A stretch of DNA of 64,000 nucleotides from Halodesulfovibrio marinisediminis DSM 17456 (GTDB lineage: Bacteria; Desulfobacterota; Desulfovibrionia; Desulfovibrionales; Desulfovibrionaceae): the NCBI RefSeq assembly GCF_900129975.1, contig NZ_FSRG01000007.1, positions 155,763 to 219,762 on the forward strand, written 5' to 3'. Positions 54,053-64,000 of this stretch are shown here, one piece after another. Made by a program: the position numbers and the translations under genes. The first letter of the stretch is position 1; the number at the start of each line of letters is the position of its first letter. A model generated the notes under the pieces. The model was not told where the DNA came from. It made no database searches and worked only from the letters and a program-made list of their open reading frames with translations.

Positions 54053-54796
54053 ATGCATACCGTGATGGATAAAACAGGTACTGTGTCGGATTTGAAAGCG
54101 GATGGGAGTAAGCAGGGCGTTTCTTCTGCCCCTGTTGTGGGTGCAGAACAGAATAGTTCAACAGGCGTAGGTGCCCATGGGCGGCCTGTACAATCCACTG
54201 CGAATACAGGACATACTGTATTGAGTGGCAACAGTCAGTCAAATCAACAAGGTGTGGAGGACGTGTCGCAGACTTTTTCAGCACAGGGAGAGAGTCAGTC
54301 TACAAATGGACAACAGGAGTCCGCGGGCTCTCAGGTTGGGCAGATGTCGCCGTTTGCTGTGAAGTTTCCAGACGATATTCCTGTAAGCCAGGAGCTGTTG
54401 GATAATTATCAGGCGTTTTGTGCGGACTGTGGATTGAGTAACGAGCAGGCTCAACAGGCGGTAGACTTTTACTTGAAGGAACAGACGCGCCAGATGGATG
54501 CTGAGCGTGAGCTCTCTATGAATATTTTGCAGAACGGCGCATGGAAAGGACAGTTTGAACAGCGCCTAGCGGTGGCAAACAGTGCAGTGCGTGCCTTGGA
54601 TACACAGCTTGGTGGACGCCTGAAGCCGATGCTTGAGGCAGGGTTGGGTAACAACCATGTGTTTGCAGAAATGATGGCCTGTGTGGGGGATCTGCTTCAG
54701 GAGGAGAATTTTATTCCGCATGCGGGTGGCAGTGCGACAGCACGCTCTATGTCTACTGAAGATTTCTTACGTAACGAAGTATTTAAAACCCGTTAG
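54053..54796 (+). CDS. capsid scaffold (assembly) protein
   Basis: 247 residues: residues about 1-95 are low-complexity Gly/Ser/Gln/Asn-rich, the rest is helical (YQAFCADCGLSNEQAQQAVDFYLKEQ), ending in a short basic tail. Position directly before the major capsid gene and this layout fit a scaffold. GGGAGG before the ATG. Confidence 0.75.
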   Translation: MHTVMDKTGTVSDLKADGSKQGVSSAPVVGAEQNSSTGVGAHGRPVQSTANTGHTVLSGNSQSNQQGVEDVSQTFSAQGESQSTNGQQESAGSQVGQMSPFAVKFPDDIPVSQELLDNYQAFCADCGLSNEQAQQAVDFYLKEQTRQMDAERELSMNILQNGAWKGQFEQRLAVANSAVRALDTQLGGRLKPMLEAGLGNNHVFAEMMACVGDLLQEENFIPHAGGSATARSMSTEDFLRNEVFKTR

Positions 54797-54808
54797 GAGG
54801 GGTGAATT

Positions 54809-55723
54809 ATGGGTGCAACACTGAAAGAGCTCGCAACTGTTCACAGCACAAAGCAGCCACAGCAGGTGGATAGCTTAACCGAGGAAGCACCGGTACTGGG
54901 GGTTATTCCATTTGAGGAAGCATCCCATGGCCTGTGGAACATGTACGAGGATGTGACAGACGTTGAAGGTGCAGGTTGGGTTGAAATGAATGCGCCTTTA
55001 CCGGGGGTGGATGTAACCAGCGATCTTAAAAAAGTCGATCTTTCCATTCTTGGCGGTGAAATTGAGTGTCCGGAAGATACTGCTCGTATGTTTGGCAGTA
55101 AGGAAGCCTACTTTGCACGCAAGCTTCCTAAGATTATCCGTAAATCCGGTATGGCTGCGGAACAGCGCATTATCTACGACAACTTTCTCCGCTGGGCAGC
55201 AGATAACAAGCGTGTGGTAAGTGCCGGCGCTTCTACTGACGATTGCTACTCAATTATTGCTGTACGTTTTGTGTCTGGTGAAACCACCGGCCTGTATTCT
55301 AGCGAAAGCTTTAAGCAGGGCACATTGCTTGATGTACAGCCAATCAACGGCGGTCAGCTTTATAAGGCGTCTTCTGGGAAGCATGAAGGAGTTCTCTGTT
55401 ATGGCTGTCGCTTGAAAGCCTATTTCGGTTTGCAGATTGCCAATGCGTATTCTGTAGCAGCTTTGGTTAACATCAACAAAAGTAACACACCTACTGCGAT
55501 GATGATTGATGACCTTCTTGCAGATGTGCGTGCGACCTCTGGCACTACATATCTGTTTATGCATGGTAAGGCGCAGACTTTGCTCAATGAACATAAAGGG
55601 AAATCACTTCAGGTGCTCCCTGGCGGTCGCGATCTTGATCGTCAGATTACTCACTGGAACGGTGTGGAAATTGTGACTTCATACAACTTCCTTGATGGTA
55701 CAGAAGCAGCGCGAACTGTGTAA
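54809..55723 (+). CDS. major capsid protein
   Basis: 304 residues. Likely HK97-type fold of the podovirus major head protein: VIPFEEASHGLWNMYEDVTDVEGAG, PEDTARMFGSKEAYFARKLPKIIRKSG, and the C-terminal ITHWNGVEIVTSYNFLDGTE. GGAGGGG before the ATG; adjacent to scaffold and cement genes. Confidence 0.85.
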   Translation: MGATLKELATVHSTKQPQQVDSLTEEAPVLGVIPFEEASHGLWNMYEDVTDVEGAGWVEMNAPLPGVDVTSDLKKVDLSILGGEIECPEDTARMFGSKEAYFARKLPKIIRKSGMAAEQRIIYDNFLRWAADNKRVVSAGASTDDCYSIIAVRFVSGETTGLYSSESFKQGTLLDVQPINGGQLYKASSGKHEGVLCYGCRLKAYFGLQIANAYSVAALVNINKSNTPTAMMIDDLLADVRATSGTTYLFMHGKAQTLLNEHKGKSLQVLPGGRDLDRQITHWNGVEIVTSYNFLDGTEAARTV

Positions 55724-55743
55724 CGAAATGAGGTGAGACAACA

Positions 55744-56145
55744 ATGTATAAGCATACCTTGCGAGTAAACGGCGAGTATTTGGCAAAGGCGCAGACTCTT
55801 CCTGCTAACAGCAGCTCTGTAGGAAACGGTGGTTCTATTAAAGCAGGTTCTACCATGGGGGCTGTTGAAGTTGTGATGGCGGCGGCGGATGCTGTGAGTA
55901 TTCCGGCTTCTACCCAGCTGACCTTACAGCTTGAAGGTAGTGACGATAATACAACCTTCACTTTGCTGCCTGTGAATTTTGTTGTGACCACTGCGGGCAG
56001 CGTAACAAAGTACAAGAAAGGCGAAGAACTTGCTCGTCTGCCTATTCCGTCTAATGCCCCAAAGCATGTTCGTTGCAGAATAGTTACGAATAAGACGGGA
56101 GTGACTGGAGGCGTGGATGTCTTCTGTGACTTCCTGCCTCGATAA
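55744..56145 (+). CDS. capsid cement/decoration protein (Bbp16-like)
   Basis: 133 residues, beta-rich, in the position of BPP-1 Bbp16. The end RCRIVTNKTGVTGGVDVFCDFLPR and the LLPVNFVVTTAGSVTKYKKG strand pattern suit a jelly-roll capsid cement protein. Ribosome site GAGGTGAG. Confidence 0.65.
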   Translation: MYKHTLRVNGEYLAKAQTLPANSSSVGNGGSIKAGSTMGAVEVVMAAADAVSIPASTQLTLQLEGSDDNTTFTLLPVNFVVTTAGSVTKYKKGEELARLPIPSNAPKHVRCRIVTNKTGVTGGVDVFCDFLPR

Positions 56146-56240
56146 GTAATAAAACGCGATATCAAAGGGCGTTATCCATAATGTCCAGAGGGTATGCCCA
56201 GCTCTCTGGACATGTAAGGATTTATGAAAAGGAAGTATTT

Positions 56241-56801
56241 ATGAGGTCAGCAGTATCCATCTGCAATAAAGGTTTGCAGTTTGTAGGAGGCAGTCCCATC
56301 AGTTCACTGGAAGAAAAAACACGCGGGGCCGAGTTATGTAGTTATCTGTATGAAGAGGTTCGCGATGAATTGCTGGAGGCGCATCATTGGAGTTTTGCAA
56401 CTCGTTACGAACGGCTGCCCAAGCTACCCGACAGTCCGCCATTTGGTTTTGAATGGGCGTATCAGCTTCCAGCAGACTGCATTGGTGTACGCCAGTTACA
56501 GGACGGCAAACCGTTTGAAGTTGTGGAGCGACGTGTTTTGTACACGGATAGTAATCCGGCAAAGGCTATCATTACAGTACGAGTGACAGATCCAGCGCAG
56601 TATCCAGCGCTTTTTGTTGAGGTGCTGGCACGCAAACTCGCTGCTGAGCTGGCCGTGCCCTTGATGAACAGTACAAAGCTTGAACAAACTATGTATCGCA
56701 AGTTTGCTGATGCCTTTGCACGGGCTGCGGCGGTAGATGGAGCAGAAGGTGTACAGCAGGTTGACGAGTCTGATGGTTGGTTACAGGCCAGAACGCTATA
56801 A
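56241..56801 (+). CDS. tail tube protein A (T7 gp11-like)
   Basis: About 186 residues from the ATG at 56241 (AAAGGAAG upstream); the longer frame from 56181 has no ribosome site. SVSICNKGLQFVGGSPISSL, the acidic LCSYLYEEVRDELLEAHHWSFAT and the C-terminal Leu-rich stretch match tail tubular protein A of podoviruses. Confidence 0.85.
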   Translation: MRSAVSICNKGLQFVGGSPISSLEEKTRGAELCSYLYEEVRDELLEAHHWSFATRYERLPKLPDSPPFGFEWAYQLPADCIGVRQLQDGKPFEVVERRVLYTDSNPAKAIITVRVTDPAQYPALFVEVLARKLAAELAVPLMNSTKLEQTMYRKFADAFARAAAVDGAEGVQQVDESDGWLQARTL

Positions 56802-56830
56802 GTCTTTAGGCGGGGTAACGGGAGAGAAGA

Positions 56831-58888
56831 ATGAGTGCGGTCACTGTAATACAGAACAACTTTAACGGGGGTGAGTTATCTCCTCTCATGGGAGCCCGGA
56901 CAGATCAGGTTAGGTACGGGAACGGCTGTACAAAATTACACAACATGCTGGTGCTTCCTCATGGGCCAGCATTGCGGCGACCGGGGTTTCAGTTCATAGG
57001 CAAGTGTCGTGAGAACACCTCCCGTGTCAGGCTTATTCCTTTTTCATTTAATGTAGACCAGACATATATTCTTGAGTTTGGAAATAAATATATTCGGGTG
57101 TGGAAGGATGGTGGTCTAGTTGTTAACAAAACAGGTACTCCTATAGAAATTGGAACTCCATGGACTAGCGAGATGCTGGACTTTCTTTCAATCTGTCAGT
57201 CTGCGGATGTCCTTTTTATTGCGAGCAGCTTTACTCTGCCTCATAAGTTGTGCCGTGGAGGCCATGCTCTGTGGTACATTGAACAGATGGTTTTGGGTAG
57301 CAGTATGAAGCCGCCGATAAACTTGAATGCGCAGAGTAAGGGAATCGCTTCAAGAGAGTATTCATATGTGGTTACTGCTATTGATCCATTTACTAGGGAA
57401 GAAAGTGAGCCCTCTGAAGCAATAACATTTCAGGGACCTGAAACTATTTCTGTTGCCTCTACTGTAACACTCACATGGCAGTCGGAACAGGCTGACGCTG
57501 TTTATGCCATCTATAAGTGCTGGAATGAGTCCGGAAAATATGGATTTGTAGGACATGCCTCCAGCAAAAAATGGGTAGATCGCGGGGCAACTCCTGATTT
57601 TTCAGAGGGATATCCAGTTTCTCGTAAATTATTTCAGCGTGTTGATGAGTATCCAAGTGCAGTGCAGTTTTATCAACAGCGATTGTGTTTTGCTGCAACC
57701 CGCAGTCAGCCACAGACAATCTGGATGAGTCGCTCGGGAAGCTATACGAATTTCAATATATCTGACCCGTTACGTGATGATGACGGTATTGCTGCAACTC
57801 TTGCTGCAGAGAGGGTGAACAAGATTGAATGGATGGTTCCGGGGCGACAACTCATAGTTGGCACAGCGGGAAGTGAATGGAGCCTGAGTGGCGGAGATAA
57901 CAAGGCTGTCACCCCGTCCTCAATCAAGTTCGAACGACAAAGCACCATTGGTGCAGCACCTGTTCCACCTCTGGTTGTTGGAGAAAGTATTCTCTTTTTA
58001 CAGCAAGGAGGGAAAGTTATCCGTGAGTTCCTGTATTCCTTGCAGAAAGACGGATATATGGGGACTGAGCTTTCAATTCTTTCTGAACACTTGCTTAAAG
58101 GAAATCCTGTTGTGTCGTGGGCGTATCAGCAGGAGCCGTATTCTGTTGTGTGGTGCGTGCTGTCAGATGGCTCCTTGGCCGCCTTTACCTACGAGCGTGA
58201 GCATGATGTGGTTGGATGGCATAGACATGTGACTGAAGGAAAATTTGAGTCGGTATGTTGCATCAAGGGGAGTGAAGGGGATGAGCTGTGGTGTGTGGTC
58301 ACGCGCAATGTTAACGGGGCAGCATATCGTTACGTTGAGCGACTGGCTCCATACAGTATGGATGGTATAGAGGAACAGTTCTTTGTTGATTCGGGTGTAA
58401 GCTATCGTGGAGAGAAAACAGCTACATTTTCAGGGCTTGATCATCTTGAAGGAAAGAGCATTCAGATTTTGGCTGATGGTTTTGTAATACCTCCGCAAGT
58501 TGTGTCAGAAGGTAGGATTATCTTGCCGTACGCTGCGTCTGTTGTGCATGCCGGATTACAGTACTCATCGGAACTTATTCCAACTGAGCAAGATGTGATG
58601 CTGAAAAGCGGCAGTAGTAGAGGGCGAACTAGGCGTGTAAACAGAATGTGTCTGCATCTGTACGAATCTTCGGGCGTTCAGGTCGGGGTTGGAAATGTAG
58701 AGCCTCTACCGGTGCTGTTGGGTGATGGTGCTGTCCTTGATGCTACACCTGCATTGTTTAGCGGGGAAACGGTTGTAGAGGTTAATGGCGGTTATGAAAT
58801 GCAATCTAATGTTCTGTTTAGACAGGAAGAGCCGCTTCCTTTTACGTTACTTTCATATTCAATGCAGGTCGAAATAGGTGAACGATGA
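56831..58888 (+). CDS. tail tube/nozzle protein (T7 gp12-like)
   Basis: 685 residues. VIQNNFNGGELSPLMGARTD and KLHNMLVLPHGPALRRPGFQFIG are typical starts of podovirus nozzle proteins; the rest is beta-rich. It forms the tail nozzle below the portal. Its end overlaps the next gene (ATGA). Confidence 0.82.
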   Translation: MSAVTVIQNNFNGGELSPLMGARTDQVRYGNGCTKLHNMLVLPHGPALRRPGFQFIGKCRENTSRVRLIPFSFNVDQTYILEFGNKYIRVWKDGGLVVNKTGTPIEIGTPWTSEMLDFLSICQSADVLFIASSFTLPHKLCRGGHALWYIEQMVLGSSMKPPINLNAQSKGIASREYSYVVTAIDPFTREESEPSEAITFQGPETISVASTVTLTWQSEQADAVYAIYKCWNESGKYGFVGHASSKKWVDRGATPDFSEGYPVSRKLFQRVDEYPSAVQFYQQRLCFAATRSQPQTIWMSRSGSYTNFNISDPLRDDDGIAATLAAERVNKIEWMVPGRQLIVGTAGSEWSLSGGDNKAVTPSSIKFERQSTIGAAPVPPLVVGESILFLQQGGKVIREFLYSLQKDGYMGTELSILSEHLLKGNPVVSWAYQQEPYSVVWCVLSDGSLAAFTYEREHDVVGWHRHVTEGKFESVCCIKGSEGDELWCVVTRNVNGAAYRYVERLAPYSMDGIEEQFFVDSGVSYRGEKTATFSGLDHLEGKSIQILADGFVIPPQVVSEGRIILPYAASVVHAGLQYSSELIPTEQDVMLKSGSSRGRTRRVNRMCLHLYESSGVQVGVGNVEPLPVLLGDGAVLDATPALFSGETVVEVNGGYEMQSNVLFRQEEPLPFTLLSYSMQVEIGER

Positions 58889-59364
58889 TAGTCCGCAAGG
58901 CAACGATTGAGGACGCAATAGCGTTACGAGGGCGTTTGCGGCAGCAGGATTATGATGAGGTATGGGCAGCCTACGGGCATAATCCGGATGATGTGCTGGT
59001 TGCATGCGCCCGATTTTCTACAATGCTCTGGTGTGCAGAAAAAGGTGAGGCTATTGTGGCTGTATTCGGTGTTGCCCCTTCGATAGATGAATTGGGAGTA
59101 GGGCAACCTTGGTTGCTTGGAGCAGATGAAATTTGTTCCGATCCACGGGTGTTTTTTCGTTGGCCGAAGCAAATTCTATTATTGATGCATCGGGCTTTTC
59201 CGGTGCTTAGAAATAGGGTTGATGCCCGTAATACCAGGTCGATTTGCTGGCTTCGGAGAATGGGGTTCACCATTGAAGATACTTCTGTACCGTATGGTCC
59301 GTTCAATATGCCGTTTTATGTTTTTTATAAGGAGGAAAGAGTATGTGTTCCGTCGTGGGGGTAG
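58885..59364 (+). CDS. phage Gp13-like internal protein (GNAT-related)
   Basis: 159 residues. MIVRKATIEDAIALRGRLRQQDYDEVWAAYGHNPDDVLV and FRWPKQILLLMHRAFPVLRNRVDARNTRSICWLRRMGF match the Gp13 (DUF2833) family of T7-like internal virion proteins. Overlaps the nozzle gene by ATGA and the next gene by 22 bases. Confidence 0.75.
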   Translation: MIVRKATIEDAIALRGRLRQQDYDEVWAAYGHNPDDVLVACARFSTMLWCAEKGEAIVAVFGVAPSIDELGVGQPWLLGADEICSDPRVFFRWPKQILLLMHRAFPVLRNRVDARNTRSICWLRRMGFTIEDTSVPYGPFNMPFYVFYKEERVCVPSWG

Positions 59365-59834
59365 GTGTTTTGCTGAGCGTTGCTGCGTCGGCAGTGGCGA
59401 GTAATCAGGGGAGTGCAAAAATCAAAACCAGTGGCTACGCAGTTAATACGGCACCGGTTGATGCATACGCAGCACAGCAAAAAGCAAGTTATGCTTTGGC
59501 GGAGGGAGAGCGTAACGTTGAACGGGAGCGGCGTAACTACCTCCAATCTGAAGGTCGCATACAAAGTACGTTTGCGGCAAACAATGTATCTCTTGCTTCT
59601 GGAAGTGCACTTGATCTGCTTGTAAATAACAGAGCCTATGCTCAGGAGCGGATGAACGATATTCGTTATGAAAGTGAAATTAAAGCATGGGAATATGATG
59701 TGGCCAAAACCAAGGCTGAAGCCCGCAGTGTTACTCCGAGACAGTCTTATGAACGAGATTCGTGGGAAGAGACACTTTCTGACCCGTTATTTCTTATTCA
59801 ATCAGCACAAAAAGGGCTTTCACTATTTAAGTAA
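59343..59834 (+). CDS. internal virion protein (gp14-like)
   Basis: 163 residues. A short hydrophobic N-terminus (VVGVGVLLSVAASAVAS) followed by a long charged helical part (RNVERERRNYLQSEGR, AYAQERMNDIRYESEIKAWEYDVAKTKAEA). This is the pattern of T7 gp14-like internal proteins that help pass DNA through the envelope. Very good AAGGAGG site. Confidence 0.65.
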   Translation: MCSVVGVGVLLSVAASAVASNQGSAKIKTSGYAVNTAPVDAYAAQQKASYALAEGERNVERERRNYLQSEGRIQSTFAANNVSLASGSALDLLVNNRAYAQERMNDIRYESEIKAWEYDVAKTKAEARSVTPRQSYERDSWEETLSDPLFLIQSAQKGLSLFK

Positions 59835-59846
59835 GGGCTAATGACC

Positions 59847-61214
59847 ATGCGTAATACTGATAAGAAAGCTATGCCTGTGGATTCTGTAGAGGCGTTGCAA
59901 GCTCTTGAGAAAGTTGTAAGTGCCGAGCAGGAAATGCGTTCGGTGGCAGATAACGGACTGACGTCTGGTGCAGCCGTTTCTGAAGTTTTTTTTGAAGCGA
60001 TGTCCGGTGGAAACGACTTTACAAAAGGTGCAGTTGCTTCTCAGCTGATAGGCAGTGCCGTGCTACATTCACAGTCAGAACTGTTTGCAAACAAAAAGCA
60101 GATAGAAGAGCACGCAGAAGTATTGTGCCGTACCCGTCTTAAAGGGTTGTGTGATGATGCTATGCTTCTTGGTCGTGCGTATGCAACTGCTAGTGAGTCA
60201 GCAAGTGACGATGTTTCTCGGAAAAGTATGCTGGAAGCTTTGAATGACTTACTGGAGAAGATGTCACAGACTGAAGATTTGGTATGGGCAGTCAGAGGTG
60301 AGAACTGTGCAGAGAACATGGTACAGAAGCGTACAAATACTTCAGCTCTGTTGTGCAGTTTCCTTTCTGAGATTGCTGTCTATAATCCTAATGCTGCATC
60401 GGTACTATTTGCAGAACGCAAAGAGTTGCTTCGGAAGGCAGATGCAGAGACCGTGTCGAATATTCTTTTGCGCAGTGCAAGTGATCATGCTTATAGTATA
60501 CTTTTAAAAACACTGACTACCGATGATCCGCATCAACGTGTGGAAGAACTATATACTTCTTGTCATGAGACTTCGCCAACATCTTTAAATATTTCAGAAA
60601 AAAGTCATTCGTTCTTGTTGGAACGGGTTGAAGCAGAGCGTGCACAGTTTTTCCAGATTGATACTATGCTTACAGCGGTAAAACGAAGAAATGCAGCACG
60701 AGAGATGTGTGAGTTTTTGGTCAATGGCGATAGAGTACAGGCAGTAGCAGTTTTGTATGATTCCAAGCTGTTTCCTGAAAGTGACCGACAAGCTCTATTA
60801 CACGTGTTGCGCAAACAGCGGTGGGAAACGAAGCCTGAGAGGTTTGTCGAAGCCTTTGCTTCTGCTGTAAACGGTGAACGTGATGCAGAACCATATTGTG
60901 TTTTTCCAGATGAGGCGTTGGCTCCATATGATGTTCTGTTGCTGTATGATGTTCTAGAGGAGTATTCGCCGAAAATTCAGTTTGAAAATGAACGCCTATT
61001 AGACTTGTTGGAAAGAGCTCAATCAAAGTTGCAGATGCTGGTTACAGAACAAAAGATTAAATATGCAGATGCTGACTATAACCTAGAGCGGCGGGGTGTA
61101 CTATTGGATGTGACCTTACTGCGCTATATATTTTTTTCTGTAATTTCGGCTCGAAAAGAAGATAAGGACATTTCTACGGTTTTGAATGCGTTGGAGAAAG
61201 ATGTTTTTTGTTAG
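59847..61214 (+). CDS. large helical internal phage protein
   Basis: 455 residues, almost entirely helical with many Glu, Lys and Cys-free repeats; no known domain. It lies where gp15/gp16-type internal core proteins sit, but those are several times larger. ATG 59847 is preferred over 59841 because the AAGGG site is then nine bases upstream. Last gene of the virion module; no tail spike follows. Confidence 0.6.
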   Translation: MRNTDKKAMPVDSVEALQALEKVVSAEQEMRSVADNGLTSGAAVSEVFFEAMSGGNDFTKGAVASQLIGSAVLHSQSELFANKKQIEEHAEVLCRTRLKGLCDDAMLLGRAYATASESASDDVSRKSMLEALNDLLEKMSQTEDLVWAVRGENCAENMVQKRTNTSALLCSFLSEIAVYNPNAASVLFAERKELLRKADAETVSNILLRSASDHAYSILLKTLTTDDPHQRVEELYTSCHETSPTSLNISEKSHSFLLERVEAERAQFFQIDTMLTAVKRRNAAREMCEFLVNGDRVQAVAVLYDSKLFPESDRQALLHVLRKQRWETKPERFVEAFASAVNGERDAEPYCVFPDEALAPYDVLLLYDVLEEYSPKIQFENERLLDLLERAQSKLQMLVTEQKIKYADADYNLERRGVLLDVTLLRYIFFSVISARKEDKDISTVLNALEKDVFC

Positions 61215-61434
61215 TCGCAGGCTATGCTCAATGTCCTGTTTGTTGTATAGCTTCTAGAAGGACTACAGCATATAATAAGACTAATTGATGTCTAGATTTT
61301 TTATAGAGGAAGATTCTTCTTATATGTAGATAGAATAGAGGATGATGTTGTTTGTTGTTTAATTAAGCTATACAATATAATGGAGCTTACACTTTTCTCT
61401 GATATCCTTTTATTTCTAAGTGATAGGAGTAGTC

Positions 61435-61926
61435 GTGTATCAACAGATGAAGTGTGTTCAACAGGTGTGTAGTGGTTCGTGTGGCCCGAATGGAAGAGCG
61501 TGCGAGTATAGCTCTCGTTTGCAGGATATTTTACAAGTTCAGTACAACATTGAGACGGCGTTACTTGAATCTGTGGTGAGAAATGCCACTGTCAAAGGGG
61601 TCGGGCGGTTGCACGATTTGCTATCAATGCAGGAAGCCGTGTTACATTCGGATGTCGAAACAAAGCTTGTTTTGCGTCGGTTCTATGAAGAGCTTTTTGT
61701 TTTGGCCTCAAACTGTATGTTGTCTATGCTTTCAGTGCAGTTGATACCGATGTTTGAAGAAGGTCGGGAACTATACATGTCAGTCGTGTTTAACCGAAAG
61801 GTGTTGTATGAGCATAATAAAAAGCTCGTGCGTTGTATTGAAGAGTTTGACGAAGTAGGTGCGTGTGCTGCTTTACGCGGCCAGTTGCTACGAATGGGAA
61901 CATACTATTCTGTGTATCTTAATTGA
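61435..61926 (+). CDS. FCD-domain protein without DNA-binding domain
   Basis: 163 residues from the GTG at 61435 (AGGAG five bases upstream). From about residue 35 the helical bundle follows the FCD effector domain of GntR/FadR regulators (RFYEELFVLASNCMLSMLSVQLIP... EHNKKLVRCIEEFDEVGACAALR). The N-terminal winged helix is absent: the first 30 residues are a short Cys-rich tail (CVQQVCSGSCGPNGRAC). It could be a ligand-binding partner or truncated regulator. Lies 220 bases after the phage module. Confidence 0.6.
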   Translation: MYQQMKCVQQVCSGSCGPNGRACEYSSRLQDILQVQYNIETALLESVVRNATVKGVGRLHDLLSMQEAVLHSDVETKLVLRRFYEELFVLASNCMLSMLSVQLIPMFEEGRELYMSVVFNRKVLYEHNKKLVRCIEEFDEVGACAALRGQLLRMGTYYSVYLN

Positions 61927-61956
61927 CAAAAAAGCCGCATAAAGCGGCTTTTTTTA
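61927..61956 (+). terminator. terminator after FCD gene
   Basis: AAAAAAGCCGC / GCGGCTTTTTTT hairpin. Confidence 0.9.
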
Positions 61957-62022
61957 TGTGTACTCGGCAGCGGAAATATTCGTGCGGAAGCTGCGCGGGT
62001 GCTGCGAGTAAATCAGGCTGTT

Positions 62023-62601
62023 TTAGCAGAGAACTTTTTTGAAGTTACGCAAAACAGTCTTAAGCATGTTGTCAGATGGCTCAATAAAGCCAAAGTGCAT
62101 GCCGCGAACAAGACCGACCATAGTAGCCATAAGCATGTCCGCTGTTTCCTGAGAATCAATGTCTGCGATGATTGAGCCGTCAAGTTTACCTTCTTCAATA
62201 GAGTCACAAAGGTAGCCAGTAACGTATGCATAGATTTCTTTGATCTGTACGAAGAAATCTTCGCTGTTACCGCAGTAACGGGTTGGTGCATCGCGGAAAA
62301 TAAGGGAGAATTCCATGTGATTCTTTTTTACGAAGACGTAAAAAGATTTAATCACAGATTCTACTTTTTCAAGCGCATTTTCCGGCTCACGTACTTCAAG
62401 ATATTTTTCAATATCTTCAATGAGCTGGTTTTTTACGTTTGTAATGAGTGTAAGAAAAATATCGTCTTTAGTGCGGAAGTGACGGAATATGGTACCTTCT
62501 GCAACACCTGCTTCTTTGGCGAGAAGACTGGTAGGTGTATTACTAAATCCACGTTCAGCAAAAAGACGTGCAGCAGTATCAAGAATAATATCGCGTTTCA
62601 T
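62023..62601 (-). CDS. TetR-family transcriptional regulator
   Basis: 192 residues from the ATG at 62601 (GAGG five bases upstream). N-terminal HTH (ARLFAERGFSNTPTSLLAKEAGVAEGTIFRHFRTKDDIF) then a helical ligand-binding domain. No target gene adjacent in the window. Confidence 0.9.
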   Translation of the reverse strand: MKRDIILDTAARLFAERGFSNTPTSLLAKEAGVAEGTIFRHFRTKDDIFLTLITNVKNQLIEDIEKYLEVREPENALEKVESVIKSFYVFVKKNHMEFSLIFRDAPTRYCGNSEDFFVQIKEIYAYVTGYLCDSIEEGKLDGSIIADIDSQETADMLMATMVGLVRGMHFGFIEPSDNMLKTVLRNFKKVLC

Positions 62602-62784
62602 GGTAGCCTCATACCTGTATTTGTCAGTATGTGAATCAGTTGCGCCAGTGTGTACTCGCACAGGTGAGAGGGGATAACGCGATACCGTGAGGCTGTCAAC
62701 GACTTGAAGCAGATATTCGGTACGGGAGGCTATAAAATTTCACCTAGGGGCGAATAGCGTGCAGGGCACGTAGACCGTGCTTTT

Positions 62785-64000
<1,216 letters not shown>

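Larger units (their letters stand above)
51577..61214 (+). mobile_element. podovirus-type virion module (prophage remnant or GTA-like)
   Basis: Ten same-strand genes, closely spaced or overlapping: small Pro-rich protein, portal, unknown, scaffold, major capsid, cement protein, tail tube A, nozzle, Gp13-like, gp14-like and a 455-residue protein. Terminase lies 5.6 kb upstream. No integrase, replication, lysis, repressor or tail-spike gene accompanies it. Confidence 0.85.

Overview
The window looks like chromosome of a marine, Halodesulfovibrio-like member of the Desulfovibrionaceae. This is inferred from protein character and gene order (lysS-lol-bamA-skp-lpxD-fabZ-lpxA-lpxI, several sigma-54 activators, an Aquifex-type aconitase, a PpiD-type chaperone); no 16S gene is present. 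It splits into a host part (1-29 kb), a composite phage/mobile part (29-61 kb, with a 4.8-kb host island inside) and a host tail (61-64 kb).

Host part. A start-only exported protein leaves the left edge. It is followed by three identical tRNA-Asn genes made by tandem duplication of a 682-bp unit that carries the tRNA, its promoter and its terminator. The next block builds the outer membrane: lysS, lolC/E, lolD, bamA; an AMIN/Amidase_3 cell-wall amidase; then skp, lpxD, fabZ, lpxA and lpxI. After it come thiM-thiE, a NifX-like protein, two sigma-54 activators, a CobD-like PLP enzyme, aconitase, ppiD, small proteins, an FAD oxidoreductase, a 1-Cys-type peroxiredoxin and a PAS-GGDEF protein with a degenerate GGGEF site. 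Between the first sigma-54 activator and the PLP gene lies a -24/-12 promoter reading into a strong terminator with no ORF, with paired palindromes about 100 bp upstream. This looks like an undescribed sigma-54-dependent small RNA.

Mobile part. A phage terminase large-subunit gene (terL) starts at 29381 and is cut at the codons for its Walker A Lys-Ser-Thr. The rest of terL resumes in frame at 44677. Between the two halves sits a 15.05-kb integrative element bounded by a 10-bp core repeat. It carries an AlpA-like protein, a tyrosine integrase, a restriction-modification-Vsr cassette, a primase/SF3 helicase, a second short recombinase, a RepO-like protein, Ros/MucR and XRE regulators, an Mrr_N protein, a DUF2958 protein, paired consensus DnaA boxes, iteron-like repeats and TGTATAAT repeats near both ends. 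Precise excision would restore a 508-codon terL. Downstream come a GNAT-like gene coupled to terL, three host-like genes (Na+/alanine symporter, Tat-exported phosphoesterase, M23 endopeptidase) and then a podovirus-type virion module (portal, scaffold, capsid, cement protein, tail tube and nozzle, gp13/gp14-like). No phage integrase, replication, lysis or tail-spike gene accompanies that module, so it is a prophage remnant or a gene-transfer-agent-like particle whose packaging motor is switched off by the inserted element.

Host tail. An FCD-domain protein without a DNA-binding domain, a TetR regulator, and a large acidic protein with a hexanucleotide (Glu-Pro) repeat that runs off the right edge. 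All functional calls come from reading motifs; no database search was possible.
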